Of a DNA stretch of 64,000 nt, positions 9,554-17,293 are shown in pieces (position 1 is the stretch's first letter; every line of letters starts with the position of its first letter). The position numbers were made by a program, and so were the translations under genes. Where the stretch lies: assembly GCA_965238025.1 (NCBI GenBank), contig OZ250162.1, positions 2,170,001 through 2,234,000 of the forward strand, given 5' to 3'. Source of the stretch: Pelagihabitans sp965238025. GTDB taxonomy: Bacteria; Bacteroidota; Bacteroidia; Flavobacteriales; Flavobacteriaceae. The notes below the pieces were generated by a model. It was not told the origin of the DNA. It ran no database searches and worked only from the letters and a program-made list of their open reading frames with translations.

Positions 9554-10951
9554 ATGAATTACAAAACACCTGGAGTTTATATAGAGGAAATCCCTAAACT
9601 CCCACCGTCAATTGCACAGGTAGAGACGGCAATTCCTGCGTTTATTGGTTATACGGATTTCGCGGAAGATCAGAGGGGAAACCCCCTGTTGGATGAACCG
9701 AAGAGAATTACTTCGCTATTGGAGTACGAGCGGTTTTTTGGGAACCCGGATGTAGAAGCCGAGCTTACTGTAGACATAGCAGGAAATCTTAACAATCCCA
9801 CGGCCCTTCAAGTCTCGGTTGCAAATAGATCCAAATACCTAATGCATTATGCACTGCAAATGTTTTTTGCCAATGGAGGAGGCCCATGTTGGGTAGTTTC
9901 AGTAGGGGATTACAGCACAAAATTAGTCGATTCGGATAGGCTTACCGCCGGACTTAATGCTACGGAAAAGGTAGATGAAATTACCTTATATGTATATCCA
10001 GACGCGCAAGGCATCGAAGTATCGGCAAATTTCTATAACCTTTTTAAGGCATCACTCGACATGTGTGTTAAACTGAAGGACCGTTTTACGGTCATGGATG
10101 TTTGGCAAGATCCGGCCGAACCAGATCTCTTAGCGAACATAGTTACACTGCGTTCTTCTGCAATAGGTGCCGAGGAGAACATTTTAAAATATGGAGCCAC
10201 TTATTTTCCCAATGTGGAAACAATCATCAATTACTACTATGGAGGTGAGGTAACGGGCGATGCCAATGTTTTGATAACGGGGGCATTTAGCGGAACCTTG
10301 GCCGATTTGAAAACGGTCAACAATGCCGCCTACTTTCGGGCGCAGAGTACAATTAGGGACTACCCGTTAGAGATGCCTCCCTCTCCCGGAGTAGTAGGTC
10401 TTTATGCAAGTGTTGATTCTTCGAGAGGAGTCTGGAAGGCACCGGCAAACGTGAGTATGGATCTTGTGGTAAGACCGATGATGAAAGTTACCGACCAACA
10501 ACAAGAAGGGCTAAATGTGGATGCTGATTTTGGTAAATCGGTTAATGTTATTCGCTCCTTTGTGGGTAGGGGTCCCGCCATCGTTTGGGGTGCCCGTACC
10601 TTGGCCGGTAATAGCAATGAGTGGCGCTATGTCCCGGTAAGGCGCTTTTTCAACATGGTCGAGGAATCTATCAAAAAAGCCACCATTCAATTTGTATTTG
10701 AACCCAATGACATCAATACCTGGTCAAGGGTAAAATCAATGATCGACAATTTTCTGGTGCAACAATGGAGGGCAGGAGCACTTATGGGCACCACCCCGGA
10801 ACAGGCCTTTTTTGTAAAGGTAGGCCTAAACGAAACCATGAACGAAGTAGACATCTGGGAAGGAAGAATGATAGTTGAAATAGGGATGGCCGTTGTTAGG
10901 CCTGCTGAATTTATCATTTTAAGATTTAGTCACAAAATGCTATCAGAATAA
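9554..10951 (+). CDS. eCIS contractile sheath protein
   Basis: The 465-aa protein begins MNYKTPGVYIEEIPKLPPS followed by AQVETAIPAFIGYT, the hallmark N-terminus of phage-tail-type sheath proteins (Afp2-4/Pvc2-4). The conserved C-terminal sheath domain is also present (VPVRRFFNMVEESIKKAT, FVEP-like segment, then NEVDIWEGRMIVEIGMAVVR). The sheath polymer surrounds the tube and contracts to drive it into the target. Afp and PVC carry three sheath paralogues; only one copy is present here, so it must form the whole sheath. It is the strongest single marker that the locus is a contractile system. Confidence 0.96.
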   Translation: MNYKTPGVYIEEIPKLPPSIAQVETAIPAFIGYTDFAEDQRGNPLLDEPKRITSLLEYERFFGNPDVEAELTVDIAGNLNNPTALQVSVANRSKYLMHYALQMFFANGGGPCWVVSVGDYSTKLVDSDRLTAGLNATEKVDEITLYVYPDAQGIEVSANFYNLFKASLDMCVKLKDRFTVMDVWQDPAEPDLLANIVTLRSSAIGAEENILKYGATYFPNVETIINYYYGGEVTGDANVLITGAFSGTLADLKTVNNAAYFRAQSTIRDYPLEMPPSPGVVGLYASVDSSRGVWKAPANVSMDLVVRPMMKVTDQQQEGLNVDADFGKSVNVIRSFVGRGPAIVWGARTLAGNSNEWRYVPVRRFFNMVEESIKKATIQFVFEPNDINTWSRVKSMIDNFLVQQWRAGALMGTTPEQAFFVKVGLNETMNEVDIWEGRMIVEIGMAVVRPAEFIILRFSHKMLSE

Positions 10952-10990
10952 ATGCATTAAAAGTAATAGAACCATTAAAAAATAGTAGAT

Positions 10991-11887
10991 ATGGCAAGCA
11001 ATAACGGTAATGATAGTGGTAGCTCACAAACTCCGGACACCGTAGTCTGTGACAACCTCACCATTATCAAGAAAGAACAGAGCACGGCAAAGAGTGATAA
11101 AATGGCCGACGAAACAACAAAGCTGTCTAAAGAAGCAGCTAAGGGATATAAAATATGTTGTCTCGATAGGGCAACTGAGACGCACAGATTGTATCAAGAC
11201 CTACTGAGTTGTGTTGCCCTGGGGCAATATAAAAAGACGGAGATCATTCAAACGAATATCGATGAATTTATCAAGAAGGATGACGATATCGAAAAATTGA
11301 TTACCGAATCTTCTGCTCTTTTGAATGATTTGTGTACAAAGATTCTGGAAGCTAACAATGAACTGTGCACCATGACCAATTGTGTTAAGAACAAAGTGCT
11401 TTCCAAGTCGAGTAAAATCACGGCGAAGGACAGAAAAAGTGTAGAGGATTGTCTTGAGAAACTCAACACAAAATCCAAAAAACTGGTTGATAAAGGGAAG
11501 AATGCAGTAGAATCGATAATCACTATTGCAGGCATCCAAACCTTTACCAATACGGCAAGCTTAAAGGCTTTTATAGATGCGCTTATGGAGAAAATGAGCA
11601 CGTTCAAAAAGTGTACTGAGGATTATATCAGTTCTACCGAAGAAGAAGTAAAAGTTTCTCGTGAAGAGTTAAATGCAATAATGGAAGAACTTGCTCAGAT
11701 AGAATGTGATGCAGCCGCAGAAGGAACTACTATTGAAGGATTGCAATTGTTGATAGATTTTATTTGTACCTGTGAGTGCGAAGGCGAATGTTTAGATCTA
11801 TGCGACGATTTTGAAGATTGTTGCAAGGACTCTGAGGGAGAAATACCTGAAAAAATGAAGGTAATGAAAAAGGTAGATCAGAACTAA
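10991..11887 (+). CDS. Cysteine-rich coiled-coil protein of unknown function (298 aa)
   Basis: There is no recognisable domain. The sequence is almost wholly helical and charged, with long heptad-like stretches (residues about 60-245), and contains 17 cysteines. Seven of these are packed in the last 45 residues (ICTCECEGECLDLC, then EDCC). The N-terminus is low-complexity (GNDSGSSQTPDT). It has no signal peptide. It lies between the sheath and tube genes and is followed by a protein of similar size and character (11921-12877), so the two probably act as a pair. Possible roles are a metal- or disulphide-stabilised chaperone, a tube-loading factor, or a structural sleeve; none is demonstrated. 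Confidence 0.75.
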   Translation: MASNNGNDSGSSQTPDTVVCDNLTIIKKEQSTAKSDKMADETTKLSKEAAKGYKICCLDRATETHRLYQDLLSCVALGQYKKTEIIQTNIDEFIKKDDDIEKLITESSALLNDLCTKILEANNELCTMTNCVKNKVLSKSSKITAKDRKSVEDCLEKLNTKSKKLVDKGKNAVESIITIAGIQTFTNTASLKAFIDALMEKMSTFKKCTEDYISSTEEEVKVSREELNAIMEELAQIECDAAAEGTTIEGLQLLIDFICTCECEGECLDLCDDFEDCCKDSEGEIPEKMKVMKKVDQN

Positions 11888-11920
11888 AATGGCAAATGAT
11901 TAACAATTAAAGACAAGCAA

Positions 11921-12877
11921 ATGAAAAGTTTTATAAAAGATCCGCAGAGTACCTGCTGCGACGAAAACCCCGGTAATGGGGATTCAGGACCAAAAGATTG
12001 CCTCGAAAAATGGAGGGAAGACCTTGAAAGGGTCTGCGATAGATATACTATAGAGGCCGCAGAGACCGCAGGCTTCAAGGAGGCTTACGATAATTCCCTA
12101 GGATGGGAAACTAAATTAAAAAATTGGTGCGGCCTTATTGAGACCACTGATGAAAAGGTAAAAGCAGTGATACAGGAACTCGATTTTCTACTGGCACAGC
12201 TGCAAACCGTGTGCACCAAATCTAAATGTACATATGAAGTACTACAGAAGATAACATGTCTGGTGAAGACCATCTTTGATTGTTTCTATGCCTATGGCGA
12301 AGGCGAAAAGGGACTAAAGAAGAAAATCATTTATTTCAAAGAACTGATCGATTGCCTTAAGCATATCAAAGAAGAGGATAAAGCAGATGTAATTGCTTGT
12401 ATTGAGGCCTATGAGACAAAAATAACGGCCATTTGCGAAATGCAAAAAGAGGTGCTGGATAAACTCTTGGAAACGCTTAAATGTGCCGATTTGCTATGGG
12501 CCTATATCTGCGGAGAATTAGGTTTGGAATATAAATTAAATGGTATCAAGGCTATTTTAAACGGTGAAACTTCGGAAGAAGAGGATGATTGTGATACCGA
12601 AGACGAGGAGTCGACCCCAAAATATCCATGTGACGATAAAAAGGCGAAACCCCTTCCGGAATTTCCAATAAAAGTAGAAACCGAAGATCCAAATGCGGTA
12701 AGTGGAAACACCTACTACGTAAAGATAAAGGGAGAATTTAAAGAGGCGGAAACTAAGACAAGGGCTCTTAAAGAGCAATGGATCAATAGCAAGAAATTAA
12801 GCGATAAAACATTATCCGAAAAGAACAGTCTAACCGATGCTATTGCTGCGGCCGAGGCACTTGATACTGGTAAATAA
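11921..12877 (+). CDS. Cysteine-rich helical protein of unknown function (318 aa), companion of preceding gene
   Basis: The protein has 16 cysteines spread through a helical region (residues about 25-190) and an acidic linker (TSEEEDDCDTEDEEST) before a small C-terminal part. Similarity to the preceding protein is in style rather than clear sequence identity: CC near the N-terminus, GNGDSG-type low complexity, and cysteines every 10-25 residues in helices. No signal peptide is seen. Its position between sheath and tube is the same as that of otherwise unassigned genes in Bacteroidota eCIS loci. Function unknown. Confidence 0.75.
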   Translation: MKSFIKDPQSTCCDENPGNGDSGPKDCLEKWREDLERVCDRYTIEAAETAGFKEAYDNSLGWETKLKNWCGLIETTDEKVKAVIQELDFLLAQLQTVCTKSKCTYEVLQKITCLVKTIFDCFYAYGEGEKGLKKKIIYFKELIDCLKHIKEEDKADVIACIEAYETKITAICEMQKEVLDKLLETLKCADLLWAYICGELGLEYKLNGIKAILNGETSEEEDDCDTEDEESTPKYPCDDKKAKPLPEFPIKVETEDPNAVSGNTYYVKIKGEFKEAETKTRALKEQWINSKKLSDKTLSEKNSLTDAIAAAEALDTGK

Positions 12878-12925
12878 CCTAGTTAGTAAATGATATTAAA
12901 TAGTAGTAATTATAAAAATTAAAAT

Positions 12926-13393
12926 ATGGCAGCGATAGGAGATTATCCATTACCAAAGTTTCATTTTTTGGTGGAATGGGGAAGCGATTTTAGAATAGGG
13001 TTCACTGAAGTCAGTGGATTGGACTTTGAAACAGAAGTCATAGAATACCGGGAAGGAAGTAGTAAAAAATATAACAAAACAAAACAGCCCGGACTCACAA
13101 AGTACAGCAATATTACTTTGAAAAGGGGCAGTTTTGAAGGCGATTTCGACTTCTTTACAGAATGGCAAAAAACCTATTATTTCCAAGAAGGGAATGAAAC
13201 CGGTTCGTTGTACAGAAGGGCGGTGACCATTAAGTTATTAAATGAAAACCACGAACCGATCATGACATGGATTCTGGAGAATGCATGGCCAAGTAAAGTA
13301 CAATCCACTGATTTAAAGGCTGATGCGAATGAAGTGGCTATTGAAACAATGGAACTCGTACATGAGGGATTGACCATTTTGGAGGCTAAATAA
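12926..13393 (+). CDS. eCIS inner tube protein (gp19/Afp1-like)
   Basis: The 155-aa protein has the typical phage tail-tube sequence: YPLPKFHFLVEWG, FTEVSGLDFETEVIEYREG, then KYSNITLKRGSFEGD and a C-terminal AWPSKVQSTDLKADANEVAI. It belongs to the T4 gp19-like family and should stack as hexameric rings to form the tube that carries cargo. It directly precedes a second, diverged tube paralogue (10-bp gap). The length matches Afp1/Pvc1 and the Hcp-like fold. Confidence 0.94.
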   Translation: MAAIGDYPLPKFHFLVEWGSDFRIGFTEVSGLDFETEVIEYREGSSKKYNKTKQPGLTKYSNITLKRGSFEGDFDFFTEWQKTYYFQEGNETGSLYRRAVTIKLLNENHEPIMTWILENAWPSKVQSTDLKADANEVAIETMELVHEGLTILEAK

Positions 13394-13402
13394 TACCCAG
13401 CT

Positions 13403-13876
13403 ATGCCAGTTGATTCAACAGCAGTACACCAGATTGTAGGCTTTCATTTTCGGGTCTTCTTTTTTGACTTGCCCGAAGAGAAAGAGGCAGATATAAGATT
13501 TCAATCTATTACGGGTTTAGATGTGCAGATTGATAAAGAAACTCTAAAAGAAGGTGGTGAAAATAGATTTGAGCACAACCTGCCAGGGCGAAGAAAGTAT
13601 AGCCCTTTAACACTTAAAAGAGGTATTCTAACGCCAGAAGATTCTGGGCTTACCACTTGGTTACAGAAGGCTTTTCAGGATATGGTTATCACCCCCTTAA
13701 GTAGAATCGATGTTGAACTACTGAATGAGAATCACGACATTCTTATGCAATGGGAATTGTCTCATGTATGGCCCGTAAGCTGGAAAGTAGGCGAACTTAA
13801 CGCAGAAAGAGGTGAGGTACTCCTAGAAACCCTAGAACTCAATTACAACTATTTCAAGTTAGTAGCGATTAATTAA
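13403..13876 (+). CDS. eCIS tube initiator protein (Afp5/Pvc5-like)
   Basis: This 157-aa protein is a second gp19-family member, with FHFRVFFFDLPEEKEADIRF, FEHNLPGRRKYSPLTLKRGI and HVWPVSWKVGELNAERGEV. Its position just before the DUF5908/LysM hub genes and its divergence from the main tube protein fit the Afp5 role: a ring joining the tube to the spike-hub complex. The assignment of initiator versus main tube between the two paralogues rests on gene order and is not certain. Confidence 0.88.
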   Translation: MPVDSTAVHQIVGFHFRVFFFDLPEEKEADIRFQSITGLDVQIDKETLKEGGENRFEHNLPGRRKYSPLTLKRGILTPEDSGLTTWLQKAFQDMVITPLSRIDVELLNENHDILMQWELSHVWPVSWKVGELNAERGEVLLETLELNYNYFKLVAIN

Positions 13877-13888
13877 AAATTAGAAATC

Positions 13889-14047
13889 ATGCCATTGGAA
13901 ATTAGAGAATTGATCATCAAGGCCAAGGTAAATGAAAACAGTAATTCTTCAAGTGGAAGTGGAGATGCACAGGCTTCGGTGAAACTAAAAATGAACGAGG
14001 TAGCGGAAAAGGTTTTTGAAATTCTAAAGGATAAATCTGAACGATAA
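13889..14047 (+). CDS. DUF5908 family small eCIS protein (52 aa)
   Basis: A short gene begins at ATG 13889 with MPLEIRELIIKAKVNENSNS and ends at TAA 14045-14047, whose last A is the first base of the next ATG, so the genes are translationally coupled. The start MPLEIRELIIKA is the signature of DUF5908, a roughly 50-60-aa family tied to Bacteroidota eCIS clusters. The middle is Ser/Gly-rich and the C-terminus helical (NEVAEKVFEILKD). It lies between the tube initiator and the LysM hub. The function is not known; a small stapling or chaperone peptide is possible. Confidence 0.88.
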   Translation: MPLEIRELIIKAKVNENSNSSSGSGDAQASVKLKMNEVAEKVFEILKDKSER

Positions 14048-14751
14048 TGGACGAGACCGGACAATTGATCAAAGTGCTCATTCACGCATTTGAGGACGAA
14101 GGTTTTCAAAACCGCTCCAAATTGGATCCCAATCCTATTTCGCTTCCGGTAAATCCCGAGAGTTTTAGCCAGAACTTTAAGGTAGAGCTCAACCAGCAGC
14201 AAGGACAGGGAAATCAGGGAACCAACCCAGACTATAAAGGGACAAAACCTGAAGAATTAAAACTTGAGTTCACATTCGATGGTACCCAGACTATAGACGG
14301 TTACGCCTACAACAGTGATGATCATTCGGTAAAGGCCCAGCTAGATATTTTTATGAATACCGTTTATAATATGAACGGGGAAATACACCGCCCCCATTTT
14401 CTTTCAGTACAGTGGGGAGAGTTCATATTTCCGTGCATCCTGTCCAATCTAGACCTCAATTACACCCTTTTTAAAGCAAATGGGGACCCGCTAAGGGTCA
14501 AGGCAAGTGCCACCTTTTTAAACTATATCGCACAGCAAGAACGAGTGGCCCGGGAGAGGAAGAAATCGCCGGATCTTACTCATGTCAGATTGGCCAAAGC
14601 GGGCGACCGACTTGATCTTATGACCCACCAAATTTACAAAGACCCCAAGTACGTGACGCAGATAGCAAGGGCCAATGGCCTAACCACTTTTCGAAAAGTA
14701 AACCCCGGTGTGGAATTGGTTTTCCCGCCTTTAGATAAAACGGCGCAATGA
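14047..14751 (+). CDS. eCIS hub protein with C-terminal LysM domain (Afp7/Pvc7-like)
   Basis: The N-terminal 150 residues match the CIS tube/hub adaptor family (PISLPVNPESFSQNFKVEL, ELKLEFTFDGT, HRPHFLSVQWGEFIFPCIL). Residues about 180-232 form a LysM module (VRLAKAGDRLDLMTHQIY and VNPGVELVFP). In Afp/PVC this protein binds the central spike and connects it to the tube and baseplate; the LysM is thought to be structural, as in gp53. It overlaps the next gene by four bases (ATGA). Confidence 0.92.
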   Translation: MDETGQLIKVLIHAFEDEGFQNRSKLDPNPISLPVNPESFSQNFKVELNQQQGQGNQGTNPDYKGTKPEELKLEFTFDGTQTIDGYAYNSDDHSVKAQLDIFMNTVYNMNGEIHRPHFLSVQWGEFIFPCILSNLDLNYTLFKANGDPLRVKASATFLNYIAQQERVARERKKSPDLTHVRLAKAGDRLDLMTHQIYKDPKYVTQIARANGLTTFRKVNPGVELVFPPLDKTAQ

Positions 14752-16535
14752 AAGATAGAGTTATTCCGGTAGAAGCACCGCACAATGTATCCACTTTTGA
14801 TATCCTTATCGAAGGTCAATTGGTAGATCCCGGATACCAAGTGCTTTCCATTTCAGTAATCAAGGAAATTAACAGAATACCTTCGGCCAAAATTATTTTA
14901 AAGGATGGGGATTCCTCAGAAGAATCCTTTAAGATAAGCGAAGAAGAAGAATTTTTACCGGGGAAATCGATAAGTATAAAGGTAGGGCGCGATGGAGAGA
15001 ATGCCCAACTATTTAAGGGAGTTATTGTAAAGCATGGCATTAAAGTCAAGGAAAGTGGGGAAACCCAACTTATACTTGATTGTAGGGACCAAGCTGTAAA
15101 GATGACATTGGGACGGCATAATGTCTACTACGAAAACCAGAAGGATAGTGATATCATGGAAGAGGTGATCGGTAGGTACAAAGGGTTGTCTCATGAAGTA
15201 GATACAACTAAGACCGTGCACTCCGAAATGGTACAGCACCATGCTTCGGACTGGGATTTTTTACTGATGCGCGCAGAGGCTAATGGTAAATTGGTTATGG
15301 TCGATGATGGCAAGATCAGTATACAAGCGCCCCAGACCAATGAGGCAGCGGCCATTGCAGTACTTTTCGGGGCTACTCTTATTGATTTTGAAGCACAGAT
15401 GGATGGCCGTAGTCAATGGAAATCGGTTGAGGCAAAATCGTGGGATTACGGTGGGCAAACCCTCTTTGAAAATACAACAGATACCGTAAACATACAGGAA
15501 CTAGGCAACGTAAAAGGATCCAAGTTGGCGGCCGACCTAAGTCCTGAAAAATATGAGTTGAGACATTCCGGACAGGCCATCACAGAAGAACTTGAGGAAT
15601 GGACCAATTCTATGATGCAATTAAGTCGCCTTGCGAAAATTCAGGGAAGAGCAAAATTTACCGGATTTGGCGAATTAAAGCCCGGACAGCTAATAGACCT
15701 GCAAGGAGTTGGAAATAGATTTACCGGGAAGGCCTATGTATCTGCAGTACTGCAAGATGTACATGATGGGTCTTGGTACACCCAGGCCCAGTTCGGTTTA
15801 AAGCCCGATTGCTATGCAAGGCAATACCAAGATATAGTTGATGTGCAGGCGGCCGGTCTGGTACCTGCGATCAATGGCCTGCAGATTGGAAAAGTGGTGC
15901 AATTGCAGGACGATCCGGATGGAGAGAACAGAATTCTGGTCAGATTGCCCATCATAAATAATAATGCTCCAGGGGTCTGGGCACGGGTGGCCACCCTCGA
16001 CGCGGGACAAGGTGGTAACAATGGCGGTCGAGGTTCCTTTTTCTTACCAGAAATAGAAGATGAGGTCATTGTTGGCTTTTTGAACGACGACCCAAGAGAT
16101 GCTGTGGTTTTGGGTATGGTCAACAGCAGCGGTCGCCCGGCACCCATGACGGCGCAGGATGCCAACCATGAAAAAGGTTTTGTGACCCGTTCAGAAATGC
16201 GCATTCATTTTAACGACGATACCAAAACAATAACCATAGATACCCCGGCAGGAAACAGCATTAAACTAGACGAAGATAGCACCTCTATTACTATCGAAGA
16301 TCAAAACGGGAATTCTACTAAAATGAACTCCTCGGGAATAGAGCTCAAAAGTGCTACTGATATTAAGATAGAGGCCACGGGCAAGATAGACATTAAAGCA
16401 GGAGCGGCCCTTACGTTGGCTGCCGCCCAAATGGCTATTTCGGCCCAATCAAGCATGGAAGTGAAAGGGGCGACGGCCAAACTTTCATCGGACGGAATTA
16501 CGGAGATAAAGGGATCTCTGGTGAATATTAACTGA
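14748..16535 (+). CDS. eCIS central spike, VgrG-like (Afp8/Pvc8-like)
   Basis: The 595-aa protein has gp27-like hub domains in residues about 1-360. An OB-fold like gp5/phage baseplate V follows at about 378-470 (GKVVQLQDDPDGENRILVRL, then DEVIVGFLNDDPRDAVVLG). The C-terminal repeating beta-prism is at about 490-595 (KTITIDTPAGNSIKLDED, then SATDIKIEATGKIDIKAG). No extra effector domain is fused at the end. It forms the trimeric needle that the PAAR protein, encoded 14 bp downstream, sharpens. Confidence 0.95.
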   Translation: MKDRVIPVEAPHNVSTFDILIEGQLVDPGYQVLSISVIKEINRIPSAKIILKDGDSSEESFKISEEEEFLPGKSISIKVGRDGENAQLFKGVIVKHGIKVKESGETQLILDCRDQAVKMTLGRHNVYYENQKDSDIMEEVIGRYKGLSHEVDTTKTVHSEMVQHHASDWDFLLMRAEANGKLVMVDDGKISIQAPQTNEAAAIAVLFGATLIDFEAQMDGRSQWKSVEAKSWDYGGQTLFENTTDTVNIQELGNVKGSKLAADLSPEKYELRHSGQAITEELEEWTNSMMQLSRLAKIQGRAKFTGFGELKPGQLIDLQGVGNRFTGKAYVSAVLQDVHDGSWYTQAQFGLKPDCYARQYQDIVDVQAAGLVPAINGLQIGKVVQLQDDPDGENRILVRLPIINNNAPGVWARVATLDAGQGGNNGGRGSFFLPEIEDEVIVGFLNDDPRDAVVLGMVNSSGRPAPMTAQDANHEKGFVTRSEMRIHFNDDTKTITIDTPAGNSIKLDEDSTSITIEDQNGNSTKMNSSGIELKSATDIKIEATGKIDIKAGAALTLAAAQMAISAQSSMEVKGATAKLSSDGITEIKGSLVNIN

Positions 16536-16549
16536 TAAAAAAAAGAATA

Positions 16550-16840
16550 ATGCCATTCGCTGCAAGAATATCGGATATGCATACCTGTCCCTTGTTTAAC
16601 GGGCCAGTTCCTCACGTCGGAGGACCAATTGTAGGCCCCTCGGTACCCAATGTTTTAATTGGTGGACAGCCCGCTGCGGTAGTGGGGGATATGTGCGTTT
16701 GTTTAGGCCCGCCGGATACGCTTGTAAAAGGATCAGGAACGGTAAACATAGGAGGTAGGCCGGCGGCAAGAATGGGAGATACCACGGCCCATGGAGGTGT
16801 TATAGTACAAGGATTGCCAACCGTTAATATTGGTGGTTAA
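16550..16840 (+). CDS. PAAR-domain spike tip protein (Afp10/Pvc10-like)
   Basis: The 96-aa protein is a single PAAR domain: FAARISDMHTCPLFNG, HVGGPIVGPSVPNVLIGGQP, GDMCVCLGPPDTL and GGRPAARMGDTTAHGG. The His/Cys residues (DMHTCP, HVGG, MCVC) are suited to bind the zinc or iron ion at the tip. It has no C-terminal toxin extension, so the tip is purely structural. It lies directly after the spike gene, the usual arrangement. Confidence 0.95.
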   Translation: MPFAARISDMHTCPLFNGPVPHVGGPIVGPSVPNVLIGGQPAAVVGDMCVCLGPPDTLVKGSGTVNIGGRPAARMGDTTAHGGVIVQGLPTVNIGG

Positions 16841-16855
16841 CAAATTAAGAATTCT

Positions 16856-17278
16856 ATGGAAACAAATAAAGCATATTTAGGAACAGGTTGGTCATTCCCG
16901 CCAAACTTTGATAAGGATAGTAACACCATCACCATGGTCAGTGCTGAAAAGGATATTGAGCAAAGCCTCGAAATTTTGCTTTCTACCAGTCTAGGGGAAC
17001 GGGTGATGCAACCAGATTACGGTTGTAACCTTAAGGATTATCAATTTGAAAGTATGGATAACTCTCTTATTGGTTTTCTGAAAGACCTTGTAGAAAGAGC
17101 CATTCTTTTTTACGAACCCAGAATTAAATTGGAAAGGGTAGATATCACGGAAGCAGAGTCGTTTGAACTGATCCAGGGTATTCTTAGGATTACCGTGCAT
17201 TATGAAATCGAGGGCACAAATACCCGCTATAATTATGTGTATGATTTTTACTTAAGAGAAGCCGACCAGGGTATTTGA
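16856..17278 (+). CDS. eCIS baseplate wedge protein, gp25-like (Afp9/Pvc9-like)
   Basis: The 140-aa protein has the gp25 family signature: YLGTGWSFPPNF, EKDIEQSLEILLSTSLGERV, MQPDYGCNLKDYQFE and a C-terminal HYEIEGTNTRYNYVYDFY. In contractile systems this protein starts sheath assembly on the baseplate. The gene follows PAAR and precedes the giant J-type baseplate gene, the conserved order in eCIS loci. Confidence 0.94.
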   Translation: METNKAYLGTGWSFPPNFDKDSNTITMVSAEKDIEQSLEILLSTSLGERVMQPDYGCNLKDYQFESMDNSLIGFLKDLVERAILFYEPRIKLERVDITEAESFELIQGILRITVHYEIEGTNTRYNYVYDFYLREADQGI

Positions 17279-17293
17279 ATAAAATGAGAATAG

